DNA of 6,548 bases from Pseudomonadota bacterium (GCA_021795795.1 JAJYPA010000470.1:1-6548); one strand, 5' to 3'. Shown: positions 1-6,407, counted from the stretch's first letter. Notes: a model not told the origin generated them from the letters alone. Translations and numbers: made by a program.

Positions 1-668
1 TGACCGAGCAGATTGCCGAACTGGCCTATGGCATGGGCCAAGAGCTGTTCAACGCCATCGTGTTGGGCACGGTTGTGGGGATGCTGGCATGGCACAACAT
101 CTGGATGTCGGGCCATGGCGCCCATCTGGCTCGGGATGCCAAGCAGCTGGGCCGGGACGTGCAGGCGGGGACGAAGGCGCTCCCACTCCTATTCGTGGTA
201 ATCGCCTTGGCGGTGCTGCGCGAAGGTTCTGAAACTGCGCTGTTCCTGTATGGCATGGCGATGGGTAACCAGGAGGGTTTGTTATCCGTATTGAACGGGG
301 CGGCACTGGGGCTAGCGGCAGGCGCTGCGGCTGGCATGGCGCTGTATCTCGGTTTTCTGCGCATTCCGACACGATGGTTCTTTGTTGTCACCAGCGGGTT
401 GATTCTGTTTCTGGCCGCCGCCATGGCCAGTCAGGTGGCGCGCCTGCTGATTCAGGGCGATATCCTGCCCAGCCTGGCCTCCCCATTGTGGGATACCTCA
501 GCGCTGCTCACGAACGACTCCGCTCTCGGCACGTTGCTGCACACCCTCTTGGGGTATGACGCGAACCCTGCCGGCATGCAGGTAGTGTTTTATGGCGGCA
601 CGCTCGCCTTGATTCTGTTGGGTATGCGCTGGGCCAGTAGGCGTGTTATGCCCATCGCTGAACGTTAA
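1..668 (+). CDS. FTR1/EfeU-family iron permease, 5'-truncated by the window edge
   Basis: Inner-membrane permease of the FTR1 (OFeT) family, which imports iron, classically Fe(III) produced by a partner oxidase. The frame is open from base 3 with no start, and 221 residues are visible. Aligned by eye to E. coli EfeU, about 60-70 residues are missing, including the first TM helix and the first REGxE motif. Visible in order are a TM helix around FNAIVLGTVVGML, a His/Asp-containing loop, a TM helix carrying the second signature motif REGSE (followed by TALFLYG), two more hydrophobic helices, the family-typical C-terminal stretch LGTLLHTLLGYDANPAGMQ, and a last TM helix ending in a basic tail. 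The Glu residues of REGxE are the known iron-pathway residues of the family. The next gene starts 28 bases after the stop, which suggests co-transcription. Family call is firm; the transported ion (Fe versus another metal) is inferred. Confidence 0.93.
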   Translation, partial: TEQIAELAYGMGQELFNAIVLGTVVGMLAWHNIWMSGHGAHLARDAKQLGRDVQAGTKALPLLFVVIALAVLREGSETALFLYGMAMGNQEGLLSVLNGAALGLAAGAAAGMALYLGFLRIPTRWFFVVTSGLILFLAAAMASQVARLLIQGDILPSLASPLWDTSALLTNDSALGTLLHTLLGYDANPAGMQVVFYGGTLALILLGMRWASRRVMPIAER

Positions 669-696
669 GCTTCCTTCATTCCGTAAAGAGCGACAT

Positions 697-1434
697 ATGA
701 AAAAAAATTTAGCCCTCATTCCGGGGGCGGGGATCCTTTTGGCTTGTCATCTGGCCTTTGCCGGCCCCGCCGACTACGTGTATACACCCACCGTTGAGCA
801 AGGTGAGCGGGAAATCGACGTCAAATTCGGTCACTGGAATACGAATGCCGCCCAACCGCAGACCGACAGTTCAATCGGATTGGGCTATGGCGTTAACGCC
901 TGGTGGTTTACCGAAATTTATATGAAGCGCAGGAAAGCGAATGGCCAGCCCACGACCTACGATGCCACTGAGTGGGAGAACAAGTTTCAACTCACCGAAA
1001 CCGGCCGTTTCCCGATGGATATCGGGTTTTTGCTGGAAATAGAGCGCCCGCGGGATCATGCCGATGGTTGGGAGGTGAAGTACGGTCCCTTATTCCAGAC
1101 GGAGTTCGGCAAGGTGCAGTTGAATGCCAACCTGCTGTTCGAACGGAAATATCATGCCCAGATTTCCAGCACGACGGAGCTTGGGTATCAATGGCAGGCC
1201 AAGTATCGCTGGTTGTCTGTGTTTGAGTTTGGTTTGCAGGGATTTGGCAATGTCGGTAAATGGAGTGACTGGGCGCCGGAAAGCGAGCGCGGTAACCGCT
1301 TGGGGCCCGCCGTATTCGGCAAGATTCCGCTGGGCGGACGTCAGGCCATCAAATATAACGCGGCCTGGTTGATTGGTACGTCGTCAGCCGCGCCCCGTCG
1401 GAATATTCGGGTGCAAATGGAATATGAGTTTTAA
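697..1434 (+). CDS. Secreted predicted outer-membrane beta-barrel protein of unknown family
   Basis: A 245-residue protein whose family I cannot name. The ATG at 697 is preferred over the in-frame ATG at 643, because 643 lies inside the permease gene, whereas 697 has AAAGAG at 685-690 with 6-base spacing and opens a good signal peptide (MKK, hydrophobic core, AFA/GP cleavage near residue 22). LLAC at residues 14-17 is a weak lipobox-like alternative. The mature part has no hydrophobic helices. It shows alternating polar/aromatic stretches typical of beta strands (for example IDVKFGHWN, WWFTEIYMKR, VQLNANLLFERKY, FEFGLQGFG) and ends in MEYEF; a terminal Phe is the usual outer-membrane barrel assembly signal. 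No Cys cluster, heme or metal motif is evident in the mature part. Its position between an iron permease and a multicopper oxidase suggests a role in metal passage or sensing at the outer membrane, which is inference only. Confidence 0.82.
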   Translation: MKKNLALIPGAGILLACHLAFAGPADYVYTPTVEQGEREIDVKFGHWNTNAAQPQTDSSIGLGYGVNAWWFTEIYMKRRKANGQPTTYDATEWENKFQLTETGRFPMDIGFLLEIERPRDHADGWEVKYGPLFQTEFGKVQLNANLLFERKYHAQISSTTELGYQWQAKYRWLSVFEFGLQGFGNVGKWSDWAPESERGNRLGPAVFGKIPLGGRQAIKYNAAWLIGTSSAAPRRNIRVQMEYEF

Positions 1435-1572
1435 AGCGCTCCGGACTCTTTATGCCAAACGTCCCCGTGGGTGATACGGGTTGATTGGGTAAAGTGGATC
1501 ACTCCGATCTGCAGCACTTATTGTCATATACTCGATGTGTACTATCGTTTGTTGTTCGCCAAGGAGTTAGCC
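1435..1572 (+). promoter_or_regulatory. Gap upstream of the multicopper oxidase: hairpin and weak promoter candidate
   Basis: The 138-base non-coding gap is large enough for a separate promoter. It contains a perfect 5-bp inverted repeat CCCGT (1464-1468) / ACGGG (1476-1480) with a 7-base loop and no T-run, so it is a poor terminator. TATACT at 1527-1532 matches the -10 consensus at 5 of 6 positions but has no convincing -35 at 16-18 bases. TTGTCA (1521-1526 region) with TATCGT 16 bases further is a second weak pair. I see no CueR-type long-spacer promoter with a clear dyad and no Fur box. Whether the oxidase is read through from the permease operon or from its own promoter is open. Confidence 0.3.
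1561..1566 (+). promoter_or_regulatory. Ribosome binding site fixing the oxidase start
   Basis: AAGGAG lies 6 bases upstream of ATG 1573. It is the strongest Shine-Dalgarno match near this reading frame. It selects ATG 1573 over the frame's upstream candidate start at 1471, which has no such site and would add 34 residues of non-signal-like sequence ahead of the Tat signal. Confidence 0.85.
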
Positions 1573-3285
1573 ATGTCCCATGATTGTTCGCACGAACCGT
1601 CTACCGCGCATATATTCCCTCAACAGAATCCGGAAGATGAGGCAAAGGCTTCCGTTCGATCGCCTGATCGGCGACGAGCGCTGAAAACTCTGGCGCAAGG
1701 TGCCACTACGGTACTTTCCGCCATGGTCCTGGATGGACTGGCGATGCCAGTGCAGGCTCAAGATATGGGGATGATGGGGGGCATGATGGGACAGTCCGCT
1801 GCAGCACCTATACAACCCGGTGTCTTTAGTCGGAATATGCCTATTCCACCCCAGCTTACTGGGACCACCGATTCCGCCGGCGTCCTGGTCTATGAGCTCA
1901 AAGCCTCTGCCGGGCAACACGCAGAGCTTGTGGCCGGTCTGCGTACGCCCACCTGGGGATACAATGGCGCCGTTTTGGGGCCAACCTTGCGTGCCCCGCA
2001 GGGCAAACCTCTGCGTTTTGAGATTCTGAATGGAATCGATCAGTCGACCACCGTCCATTGGCATGGCGCACATATCCCCGGGGCAGTTGATGGCGGCCCG
2101 CACAACCTGATAGCACCCGGAAAGCAAGCAACGGTGTCATTTACATTAAATCAGCCCGCGGCATCGTTGTGGTATCACCCCCATCCGGATGGCCGAACAG
2201 GACCACAGGTTTTTGCCGGGCTGGCCGGTTTTTTGTGGATTGACGATGGCATGGATGCCCGAATTGGCATGCCGCACACCTATGGCGTGGACGATTTGCC
2301 CATCGTGATCCAGGATCGTCGTATCGGCGAGGCAGGCGTACTCAGTTACATGTCCACCATGATGGATATGATGGGCATGAAGGGGGATCATTTTCTTGTC
2401 AATGGTGTCGAGCAACCTTTTGTCGATGTGCCAGGACAATGGGTTAGGCTCCGTATTCTGAACGGCTCAAATGCCCGTATCTACAATCTGGCCTTCGCAG
2501 ACAATCGTCCCTTTCATGTCGTGGCCAGTGATGCCGGACTGCTCGAACGGCCGGTAGAAGTGACGCATCTTGTCCTTGCGACCGGTGAGCGGGCGGAAAT
2601 CATGGTGGATTTGAGCCACATGCAGGGCAAACGTCTGGTCTTGCGCAGCAATTCCTCCGGCGTGATTCCCGAGTTGAACCGTATGCCCATGGCTGCAGAT
2701 GCCTATGATCATAGTCAGTTCGATTTGCTTGAATTGCGTGTGGGATCACCCGCTGGTAAAGCGGGGCGACTTCCCGAGCAGATGGCGTCGATCTCTCCGC
2801 TTAAGGCCGATGCACCCGCGCGACGATTCGTCTTGCAGGGGATGCAGATGAGGATGATGCGCGGCATGATGATGGGTGGTAATGCAGCGGCTCCCGTCAG
2901 TGCGTCATCCGGTCCGGGGGGGATGAGCCAAGGCGTGGGCGGTCGCGATATGTTCGCGATTAACGGCACCTATATGCGCATGAAGGTGATAAACGAGCGT
3001 GTCAAACTAGGCAGCACGGAGATCTGGACCGTGGCGAATGACGGCATGATGGGCCACCCTTTCCATGTGCACGGCACCTCGTTCCAGATACTAAGCCGTG
3101 ACGGCGCTCCGCCGCCGGCTCATGAAAAAGGGTGGAAGGACGTCGTTCTGGTACGGAGTGGAGAAACCGTGCACTTGATCGCCCGATTTGATCAACCTGC
3201 GGGCGATGATCATCCCTACATGTATCACTGCCATATCCTCGAGCATGAAGATAACGGCATGATGGGTCAATTTACCGTGATTTAA
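1573..3285 (+). CDS. Tat-exported Met-rich multicopper oxidase, CueO-like
   Basis: A periplasmic three-cupredoxin-domain oxidase that oxidises Cu(I) and/or Fe(II) and reduces O2 to water. It has 570 residues against about 516 for E. coli CueO. A Tat signal starts with DRRRALK (residues 32-38) and ends near VQA/Q (62/63), after an unusually long N-region. Copper motifs are complete: HWHG 162-165, WYHPH 200-204, HPFHVH 495-500 and HCHILEH 552-558. Cys553 and His558 are type 1 ligands and Met563 the expected axial ligand, so the active site looks intact. The middle part (NGSNARIYNLAFADNRPFHVVASD) and the end (YHCHILEHEDNGMM) resemble CueO closely. Met-rich segments lie at 65-72, 260-269 and 424-434; the last corresponds to CueO's substrate-binding Met-rich region but is shorter and followed by a Gly/Ser/Ala linker instead of His/Met repeats. 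The adjacent FTR1 permease argues for a ferroxidase role, the Met-rich segments for cuprous oxidase; both may apply. Confidence 0.95.
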   Translation: MSHDCSHEPSTAHIFPQQNPEDEAKASVRSPDRRRALKTLAQGATTVLSAMVLDGLAMPVQAQDMGMMGGMMGQSAAAPIQPGVFSRNMPIPPQLTGTTDSAGVLVYELKASAGQHAELVAGLRTPTWGYNGAVLGPTLRAPQGKPLRFEILNGIDQSTTVHWHGAHIPGAVDGGPHNLIAPGKQATVSFTLNQPAASLWYHPHPDGRTGPQVFAGLAGFLWIDDGMDARIGMPHTYGVDDLPIVIQDRRIGEAGVLSYMSTMMDMMGMKGDHFLVNGVEQPFVDVPGQWVRLRILNGSNARIYNLAFADNRPFHVVASDAGLLERPVEVTHLVLATGERAEIMVDLSHMQGKRLVLRSNSSGVIPELNRMPMAADAYDHSQFDLLELRVGSPAGKAGRLPEQMASISPLKADAPARRFVLQGMQMRMMRGMMMGGNAAAPVSASSGPGGMSQGVGGRDMFAINGTYMRMKVINERVKLGSTEIWTVANDGMMGHPFHVHGTSFQILSRDGAPPPAHEKGWKDVVLVRSGETVHLIARFDQPAGDDHPYMYHCHILEHEDNGMMGQFTVI

Positions 3286-3313
3286 GGGGTTGCCCATCAA
3301 TGGGTGTTTGCTG

Positions 3314-3475
3314 TCCCCCGGTTGGGTTGCGGTCGGTCGATTTAAGGTAGGCCATAGTAGAGACCAACCCATTGAGTTGAGGATAGCGGTTTACCTCAGA
3401 TTCGTATTGAAGGATATAACCGATGGGACCAAGCAAACGGTTGTGGTTGAACCATGACACCTCTTCAGCCAGGTG
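3314..3475 (-). pseudogene. IS3-family OrfB (transposase) C-terminal fragment
   Basis: The - strand encodes HLAEEVSWFNHNRLLGPIGY and then ESEVNRYPQLNGLVSTMA, matching the C-terminus of IS3-group OrfB (WFNHRRLLEPIG, then a PPAEAE and YY segment). The catalytic D, D and E region upstream is absent: only about 60 bases separate this piece from the OrfA remnant, where roughly 700-800 are expected. The normally conserved PPAE segment is altered to LQYESE. The frame runs on past the usual end (STDRNPTGG), as if the original stop had mutated. Confidence 0.75.
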
Positions 3476-3536
3476 AATTCCGATAGCTAAAGTTGGTTGG
3501 GGTGATTTTCCTGGAATAACCGATTGACTCGATCTC

Positions 3537-3690
3537 GCGGGCAAGCCGCATGTGCTCATTAACTTTTGCGCAGCTCGCACCACTTCCCGTTACACAGTTT
3601 TGCTGTGGTCACGTTCGATACTGGCCCGCACGTACCTCGATATTCGTCTCGGTGCTCGACCACCATGCGAACAGCTCGTTCAAGTGACAT
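3537..3690 (-). pseudogene. IS3-family OrfA fragment, frame-shifted
   Basis: Reading the - strand from 3690 gives SLERAVRMVVEHRDEYR (3687-3637), the typical N-terminal helix of IS3-family OrfA proteins (compare ERAVRMVLEH). After a frame change, ELRKVNEHMRLA can be read around 3576-3540 if one A of the AAAA run is dropped; this matches the ELRQANEIL leucine-zipper segment of OrfA. The middle, where the DNA-binding helices should be, is scrambled by indels and a stop. This is a dead fragment; the match is by recall of family motifs. Confidence 0.65.
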
Positions 3691-3730
3691 GGGGGATAAT
3701 TGATAGACTTTCTAATGGCGCCAGTTTCTT

Positions 3731-3760
3731 AAAAGTTGGCACCTTCACCAAACTCGGTGC
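3731..3760 (-). terminator. Weak terminator-like hairpin downstream of the cytochrome-porin gene
   Basis: On the - strand, GCACC (3760-3756) can pair with GGTGC (3743-3739) across a 12-base loop, followed after CAAC by TTTT (3734-3731). It lies about 74 bases past the stop of the cytochrome gene. An alternative stem uses the same bases: GGTGCCA (3743-3737) with TGGCGCC (3723-3717), one wobble pair. Neither is strong. The rest of 3703-3833 has no gene; another imperfect hairpin, TTCTCAC/GTGAAAA, lies near 3786-3807. Confidence 0.25.
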
Positions 3761-3833
3761 GATTGAGGATCTGAAATTATTAGCCTTCTCACAACCGTTA
3801 GTGAAAACTGGGCAGAACCCGGTGTGGGATTCC

Positions 3834-5183
3834 TTAGAAGAGAGTCTGGAAATACAGGTACGTCGTATTATTGTCCGAGGCGGAGTTCGTGAGTCCGGCA
3901 AATTCCGTATAAAAAGTGTATTGGAGCCCCACCTTCAGATTGACATAGGGCTGTTTCCAACTGTTTCCTTTGCCAAACGGGACCCAGCTTATTTCCGCAA
4001 CACCACCCTTCGTGTTGGGCGACCCGCCATAGAGCAGCTCATCTGAACTGCCGTCATTGGTGATGGCGGCCAGACTGGCACCGTAAGTGTTGTCATACCA
4101 ATAGGAAGCATTCAGATTCATCGCATTGAGATGATTGTGCAAGTTTGATGCGGCGCCTTCTGCGAACGTGTTGTTCAATGTTTGCTTTTCATACACATAC
4201 AGGCCTTGCAGTGTGATGCTATGTCTGAAATTGCTGCTGGACCATTGATAGTTGGCGTCGACACCGTAGTCCTTGTAGTCGTTTGTACCCACACCCTGTC
4301 CCAATGGTTGCAGCCGAGGAGAAAAATACATGCCTCCGATTTCCATATTGCTCTGTTGGCTCAGGTCGGTTTGATATGCCATGCGTAGATAGGGCGCCGT
4401 TTGTGTGAGGCGCCCAAGGTAGTCTGCATTGACCTTATTGAGGAAAGACTGGGACAGAGTCCGGTAACCACCAGCCTCCACATACCACTTTCCATCGACT
4501 TGCGTGTAGGCCGTCACACCGAGGGAAGCGTTCGCAAACGCCCCCATGATCATGGGGCTTGCTGGTGCCCCTGGTGCCAGATCAGAACTCGCGTAAGGGT
4601 ATTGCCAAGCAGGCGCCGTATTGTAGATGTCGGTAATGCTCGGGGCATTGTTCAGCGAAATGCCCCAGATGGCTGAGTGTGTGCCAAGCTGGCTGGTTCG
4701 TGCGTAGCGCAGGTCGGTCATATCCCAGCCGATGGTGTGTCCATTTTGCGAATAGGAGGCGAGGGTGAACAGGCCCATATGGTCACTGATGGGGCCTGCT
4801 AAGTACAAGTCAACGGTTTGCAGTTCCCAATTGTTATTGTTATTGAAACCAGGGGCTGGTGGTTCTGCTTGGTCTTTTTGCGTATGCATGAATGATTCAA
4901 GAACCTGCGCTGAAATCTTCGGGTCAAACCCCCCACCTGATTTCAGCCTATAGCCCTGTAGTTTGAATTTTCGCCCCAAAGGCGTGAGCTGCGGTCCAAA
5001 AGCACCGACATGGCAAGCGGCACAGGACATTCCTGTTTGTCTAGAGAAGGCTGGTATGGCGTGCGCTTCAGGAATTGATCCTAACGCCAAGAGAATCAGG
5101 AGTGACCATACTGACCATGCATTTGAACGGATTTTCTGCGGGATAACGAGTGAGTCCGCGTGCCGAAGGGTTGAAATGTCCAT
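3834..5183 (-). CDS. Monoheme cytochrome c / outer-membrane porin fusion, Cyc2-like architecture
   Basis: A 449-residue protein. ATG 5183 is preferred over the in-frame TTG at 5189 because an AAGAG site lies 6 bases upstream of the ATG. Residues 20-42 form a signal peptide with a hydrophobic core (WSLLILLALG) cut after EAHA (42/43). The mature start, IPAFSRQTGMSCAACH, carries one c-type heme site CAACH (54-58), followed by LTPLGRKFKLQGY, the characteristic partner segment of cytochrome-porin fusions. The remaining 370 or so residues are rich in aromatic, Asn, Ser and Gly residues with alternating beta-strand patterns and end in YLYFQTLF, with the terminal Phe of outer-membrane barrels. In Cyc2 of acidophilic and neutrophilic iron oxidisers, a heme plug in such a barrel carries electrons from extracellular Fe(II) across the outer membrane. 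Membership in the wider family is well supported; iron oxidation by this copy is inferred. A run of five Asn occurs near residue 95. An IS5 element cuts it off from its promoter. Confidence 0.85.
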   Translation of the reverse strand: MDISTLRHADSLVIPQKIRSNAWSVWSLLILLALGSIPEAHAIPAFSRQTGMSCAACHVGAFGPQLTPLGRKFKLQGYRLKSGGGFDPKISAQVLESFMHTQKDQAEPPAPGFNNNNNWELQTVDLYLAGPISDHMGLFTLASYSQNGHTIGWDMTDLRYARTSQLGTHSAIWGISLNNAPSITDIYNTAPAWQYPYASSDLAPGAPASPMIMGAFANASLGVTAYTQVDGKWYVEAGGYRTLSQSFLNKVNADYLGRLTQTAPYLRMAYQTDLSQQSNMEIGGMYFSPRLQPLGQGVGTNDYKDYGVDANYQWSSSNFRHSITLQGLYVYEKQTLNNTFAEGAASNLHNHLNAMNLNASYWYDNTYGASLAAITNDGSSDELLYGGSPNTKGGVAEISWVPFGKGNSWKQPYVNLKVGLQYTFYTEFAGLTNSASDNNTTYLYFQTLF

Positions 5184-5189
5184 AACCAA

Positions 5190-5196
5190 CTCTTAA
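5190..5196 (-). promoter_or_regulatory. Degenerate Shine-Dalgarno of the cytochrome-porin gene, overlapping the IS5 target site
   Basis: The - strand reads TTAAGAG, then 6 bases, then ATG. The first four bases are the target-site copy left by the IS5-family element. If base 5193 were C, as in the other target-site copy, the - strand would read TTAGGAG, a better Shine-Dalgarno (AGGAG) at ideal spacing. The site is therefore weakened but not abolished. Confidence 0.6.
5193..5196. repeat. Left target-site copy (TTAA), imperfect duplication
   Basis: TTAA directly abuts the left terminal repeat. It fits the YTAR target consensus of the IS5 group but differs from the right copy (CTAA) at its first base. 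Three bases (TAA) are shared. Confidence 0.65.
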
Positions 5197-5212
5197 GGAA
5201 GGTCTGATCAAT
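5197..5212 (+). repeat. IS5-family left terminal inverted repeat
   Basis: GGAAGGTCTGATCAAT, 16 bases identical to the reverse complement of 6392-6407. Similarity continues imperfectly inward (three C of the next five positions). Confidence 0.92.
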
Positions 5213-5266
5213 TCCCCGTTGCTTGATAAAATACCGTCATTCCTATCGTTTTGAGAGATTCCCCGC

Positions 5267-6262
5267 ATGAAAAAGACCGGCCAGATGAGTTTTTCTGATG
5301 CGGAGATGTCGCTGAAGAAAAAACAGACTCGTCGGGAGCAGTTTCTATCGCAACTGGATACGCTGGTACCTTGGTCAGATCTGCTGGCATTGATTGCTCC
5401 GCATTACGCCACGTCGGGGCGCCGCGGTCGTCAGCCGATTGGACTTACAGTCATGCTGCGGATTCACCTGGTGCAACTGGCGTACAACTATTCCGATCCT
5501 GCGATGGAAGATGCCTTGATCGAGGTTACCTCGATCCGGCAATTTTGCCGGATCGGCATTGATGAAGTCCCTGATGAAACCACGATCCTGAACTTCCGCC
5601 ACTTGCTGGAACACCATGGTCTGGCCCGGCCTTTGTTTGATGCCATCAACGCCCGACTTGCCCAGCGTGGTCTTTTTCTCAAGACCGGCACCATTGTCGA
5701 TGCCAGCCTGATTGCTGCCCCGAGTTCCACCAAGAACACTGAGGGCAAACGCGATGAGGCCATGCACCAGAGCAAGAAGGGCAATCAATACTACTTTGGT
5801 GGCAAGGTCCATATCGGGGTGGACGAGGGACCAGCAGGTCTCGTTCACACGGTGGACTTCACGGCAGGCAATGTGGCCGACATCACCCAGACACATCAAC
5901 TCTTACACGGCGCGGAAGATCACCTGATTGGCGATGCGGGTTATATCGGACTTGAAAAGCGATCTGAGATGCAGGGCAAAGCCATCACCTGCCTGATCAG
6001 CCCAAGGCCGGGCACACTGAGAAAACTGACCGCACTGGGCGGGGAAGTGGCAGAACTCTATCAAGCCATCTGCCATCAGATCGCCAGTCGGCGGGCCAAG
6101 GTCGAACACGTATTCCGTGATCTCAAAATCCGTTTTGGCTACAGCAAGGTGCGCTATCGGGGCATTGCCAAGAACAAAGCACGATTCATTCTCTTGGCGG
6201 GGCTCAGCAACCTGTTTCGTGCCCGAAATTATGAACGCCGCCAAGGGATGATTGCGTCTTGA
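5267..6262 (+). CDS. IS5-family DDE transposase, intact
   Basis: A 331-residue transposase, full length for the IS5 group (E. coli InsH is about 326-338), catalysing cut-out and integration of the surrounding element. The N-terminus MSFSDAEMSLKKKQTRREQFL parallels InsH ([21 protein letters not shown]). Other shared segments are PHY..SGRRGRQPIGLTVMLRIH, the TTILNFRHLLE motif, APSSTKN (151-157) and MHQSKKGNQYYFG. Catalytic residues are visible as D145 in TIVDASLI, D223 in IGDAGYIG and E280 in RRAKVEHVFRDLK, with the downstream R/K residues expected of the DDE E-region. No stop or frameshift interrupts it. ATG 5267 is 9 bases after a GAGAG site (5253-5257). TTGATA (5223-5228) with TATCGT (5244-5249) is a possible weak promoter. 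Confidence 0.96.
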   Translation: MKKTGQMSFSDAEMSLKKKQTRREQFLSQLDTLVPWSDLLALIAPHYATSGRRGRQPIGLTVMLRIHLVQLAYNYSDPAMEDALIEVTSIRQFCRIGIDEVPDETTILNFRHLLEHHGLARPLFDAINARLAQRGLFLKTGTIVDASLIAAPSSTKNTEGKRDEAMHQSKKGNQYYFGGKVHIGVDEGPAGLVHTVDFTAGNVADITQTHQLLHGAEDHLIGDAGYIGLEKRSEMQGKAITCLISPRPGTLRKLTALGGEVAELYQAICHQIASRRAKVEHVFRDLKIRFGYSKVRYRGIAKNKARFILLAGLSNLFRARNYERRQGMIAS

Positions 6263-6301
6263 GTTCAGGAAAAGCCGAAAATAGGCCCGAATAAGGCGTA
6301 A

Positions 6302-6333
6302 AAACAGAGCAAATTTCGATAAATTTGCTGTTT
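6302..6333 (+). terminator. Strong AT-rich hairpin behind the transposase gene
   Basis: AAACAG-(AG)-CAAATTT (6302-6316) pairs with AAATTTGCTGTTT (6321-6333) around the tetraloop CGAT. This is a 13-bp stem with a single 2-base bulge, about 40 bases after the transposase stop and inside the IS. There is no long T-run beyond TTT, so termination efficiency is uncertain. The symmetry means it could also hinder transcription entering the IS from the right, which here would be transcription from the old cytochrome promoter. Confidence 0.5.
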
Positions 6334-6391
6334 GCCTTCAAATTTCAACTTCGGCGAAGAATGGCTGCGGTACAGGGTCGCCCCATGGGCG

Positions 6392-6407
6392 ATTGATCAG
6401 ACCTTCC
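6392..6407 (-). repeat. IS5-family right terminal inverted repeat
   Basis: ATTGATCAGACCTTCC on the + strand, the exact reverse complement of the left terminal repeat. It defines the right end of the element, 129 bases after the transposase stop. Confidence 0.92.

Larger units (their letters stand above)
3312..3702 (-). mobile_element. Degraded IS3-family insertion sequence remnant
   Basis: About 390 bases between the oxidase and the cytochrome gene carry IS3-family coding fragments on the - strand, in the normal OrfA-then-OrfB order. An intact element is about 1.2-1.3 kb, so most of OrfB, including the DDE core, has been deleted, and the remaining pieces are frame-shifted. I could not identify trustworthy terminal repeats, so both boundaries are approximate. 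The left edge lies only about 26 bases after the oxidase stop codon. No function remains; it marks an old insertion. Confidence 0.75.
5197..6407 (+). mobile_element. Complete IS5-family (IS5 group) insertion sequence, 1211 bp
   Basis: The element begins GGAAGGTCTGATCAAT and ends with its exact reverse complement; GGAAGG ends are typical of IS5 itself. Length is close to IS5 (about 1.2 kb) and one intact transposase gene fills it. It is flanked by YTAR tetranucleotides (TTAA left, CTAA right), the known target of the IS5 group. The intact open frame and perfect terminal repeats suggest a recent or still active copy. It is inserted just upstream of the cytochrome-porin start, with its transposase transcribed away from that gene. 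I found no convincing outward promoter towards the cytochrome: TTGATC near the left end (5211-5206, - strand) has no -10 at proper spacing. Confidence 0.93.

Noticed and set aside
26..424. 132-codon - strand frame opposite the permease gene
   Set aside because: A shadow frame of the GC-rich permease coding sequence, with low-complexity Ala/Pro/Ser content and no recognisable domain.
643..696. Upstream ATG extension of the beta-barrel protein
   Set aside because: It overlaps the permease gene, gives a charged non-signal N-terminus, and lacks the well-spaced purine-rich site present before ATG 697.
1471..1572. 34-residue N-terminal extension of the multicopper oxidase
   Set aside because: No ribosome binding site at the upstream start. 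AAGGAG at 1561-1566 clearly serves ATG 1573, and the extension would bury the Tat signal.
3286..3310. Hairpin CCCAT/ATGGG right after the oxidase stop as a terminator
   Set aside because: The loop is only 2 bases (or the stem only 3-4 bp with a larger loop) and no T-run follows, so it does not make a credible terminator.
3552..4046. 164-codon open frame on the + strand
   Set aside because: It runs antisense through the IS3 OrfA remnant and into the 3' end of the cytochrome-porin gene. The protein shows no domain, and the - strand explains both halves better.
5375..5899. 174-codon - strand frame inside the IS5 element
   Set aside because: Antisense to the clearly identified transposase. Although IS5 relatives carry small extra frames, this one shows no recognisable motif or start site.
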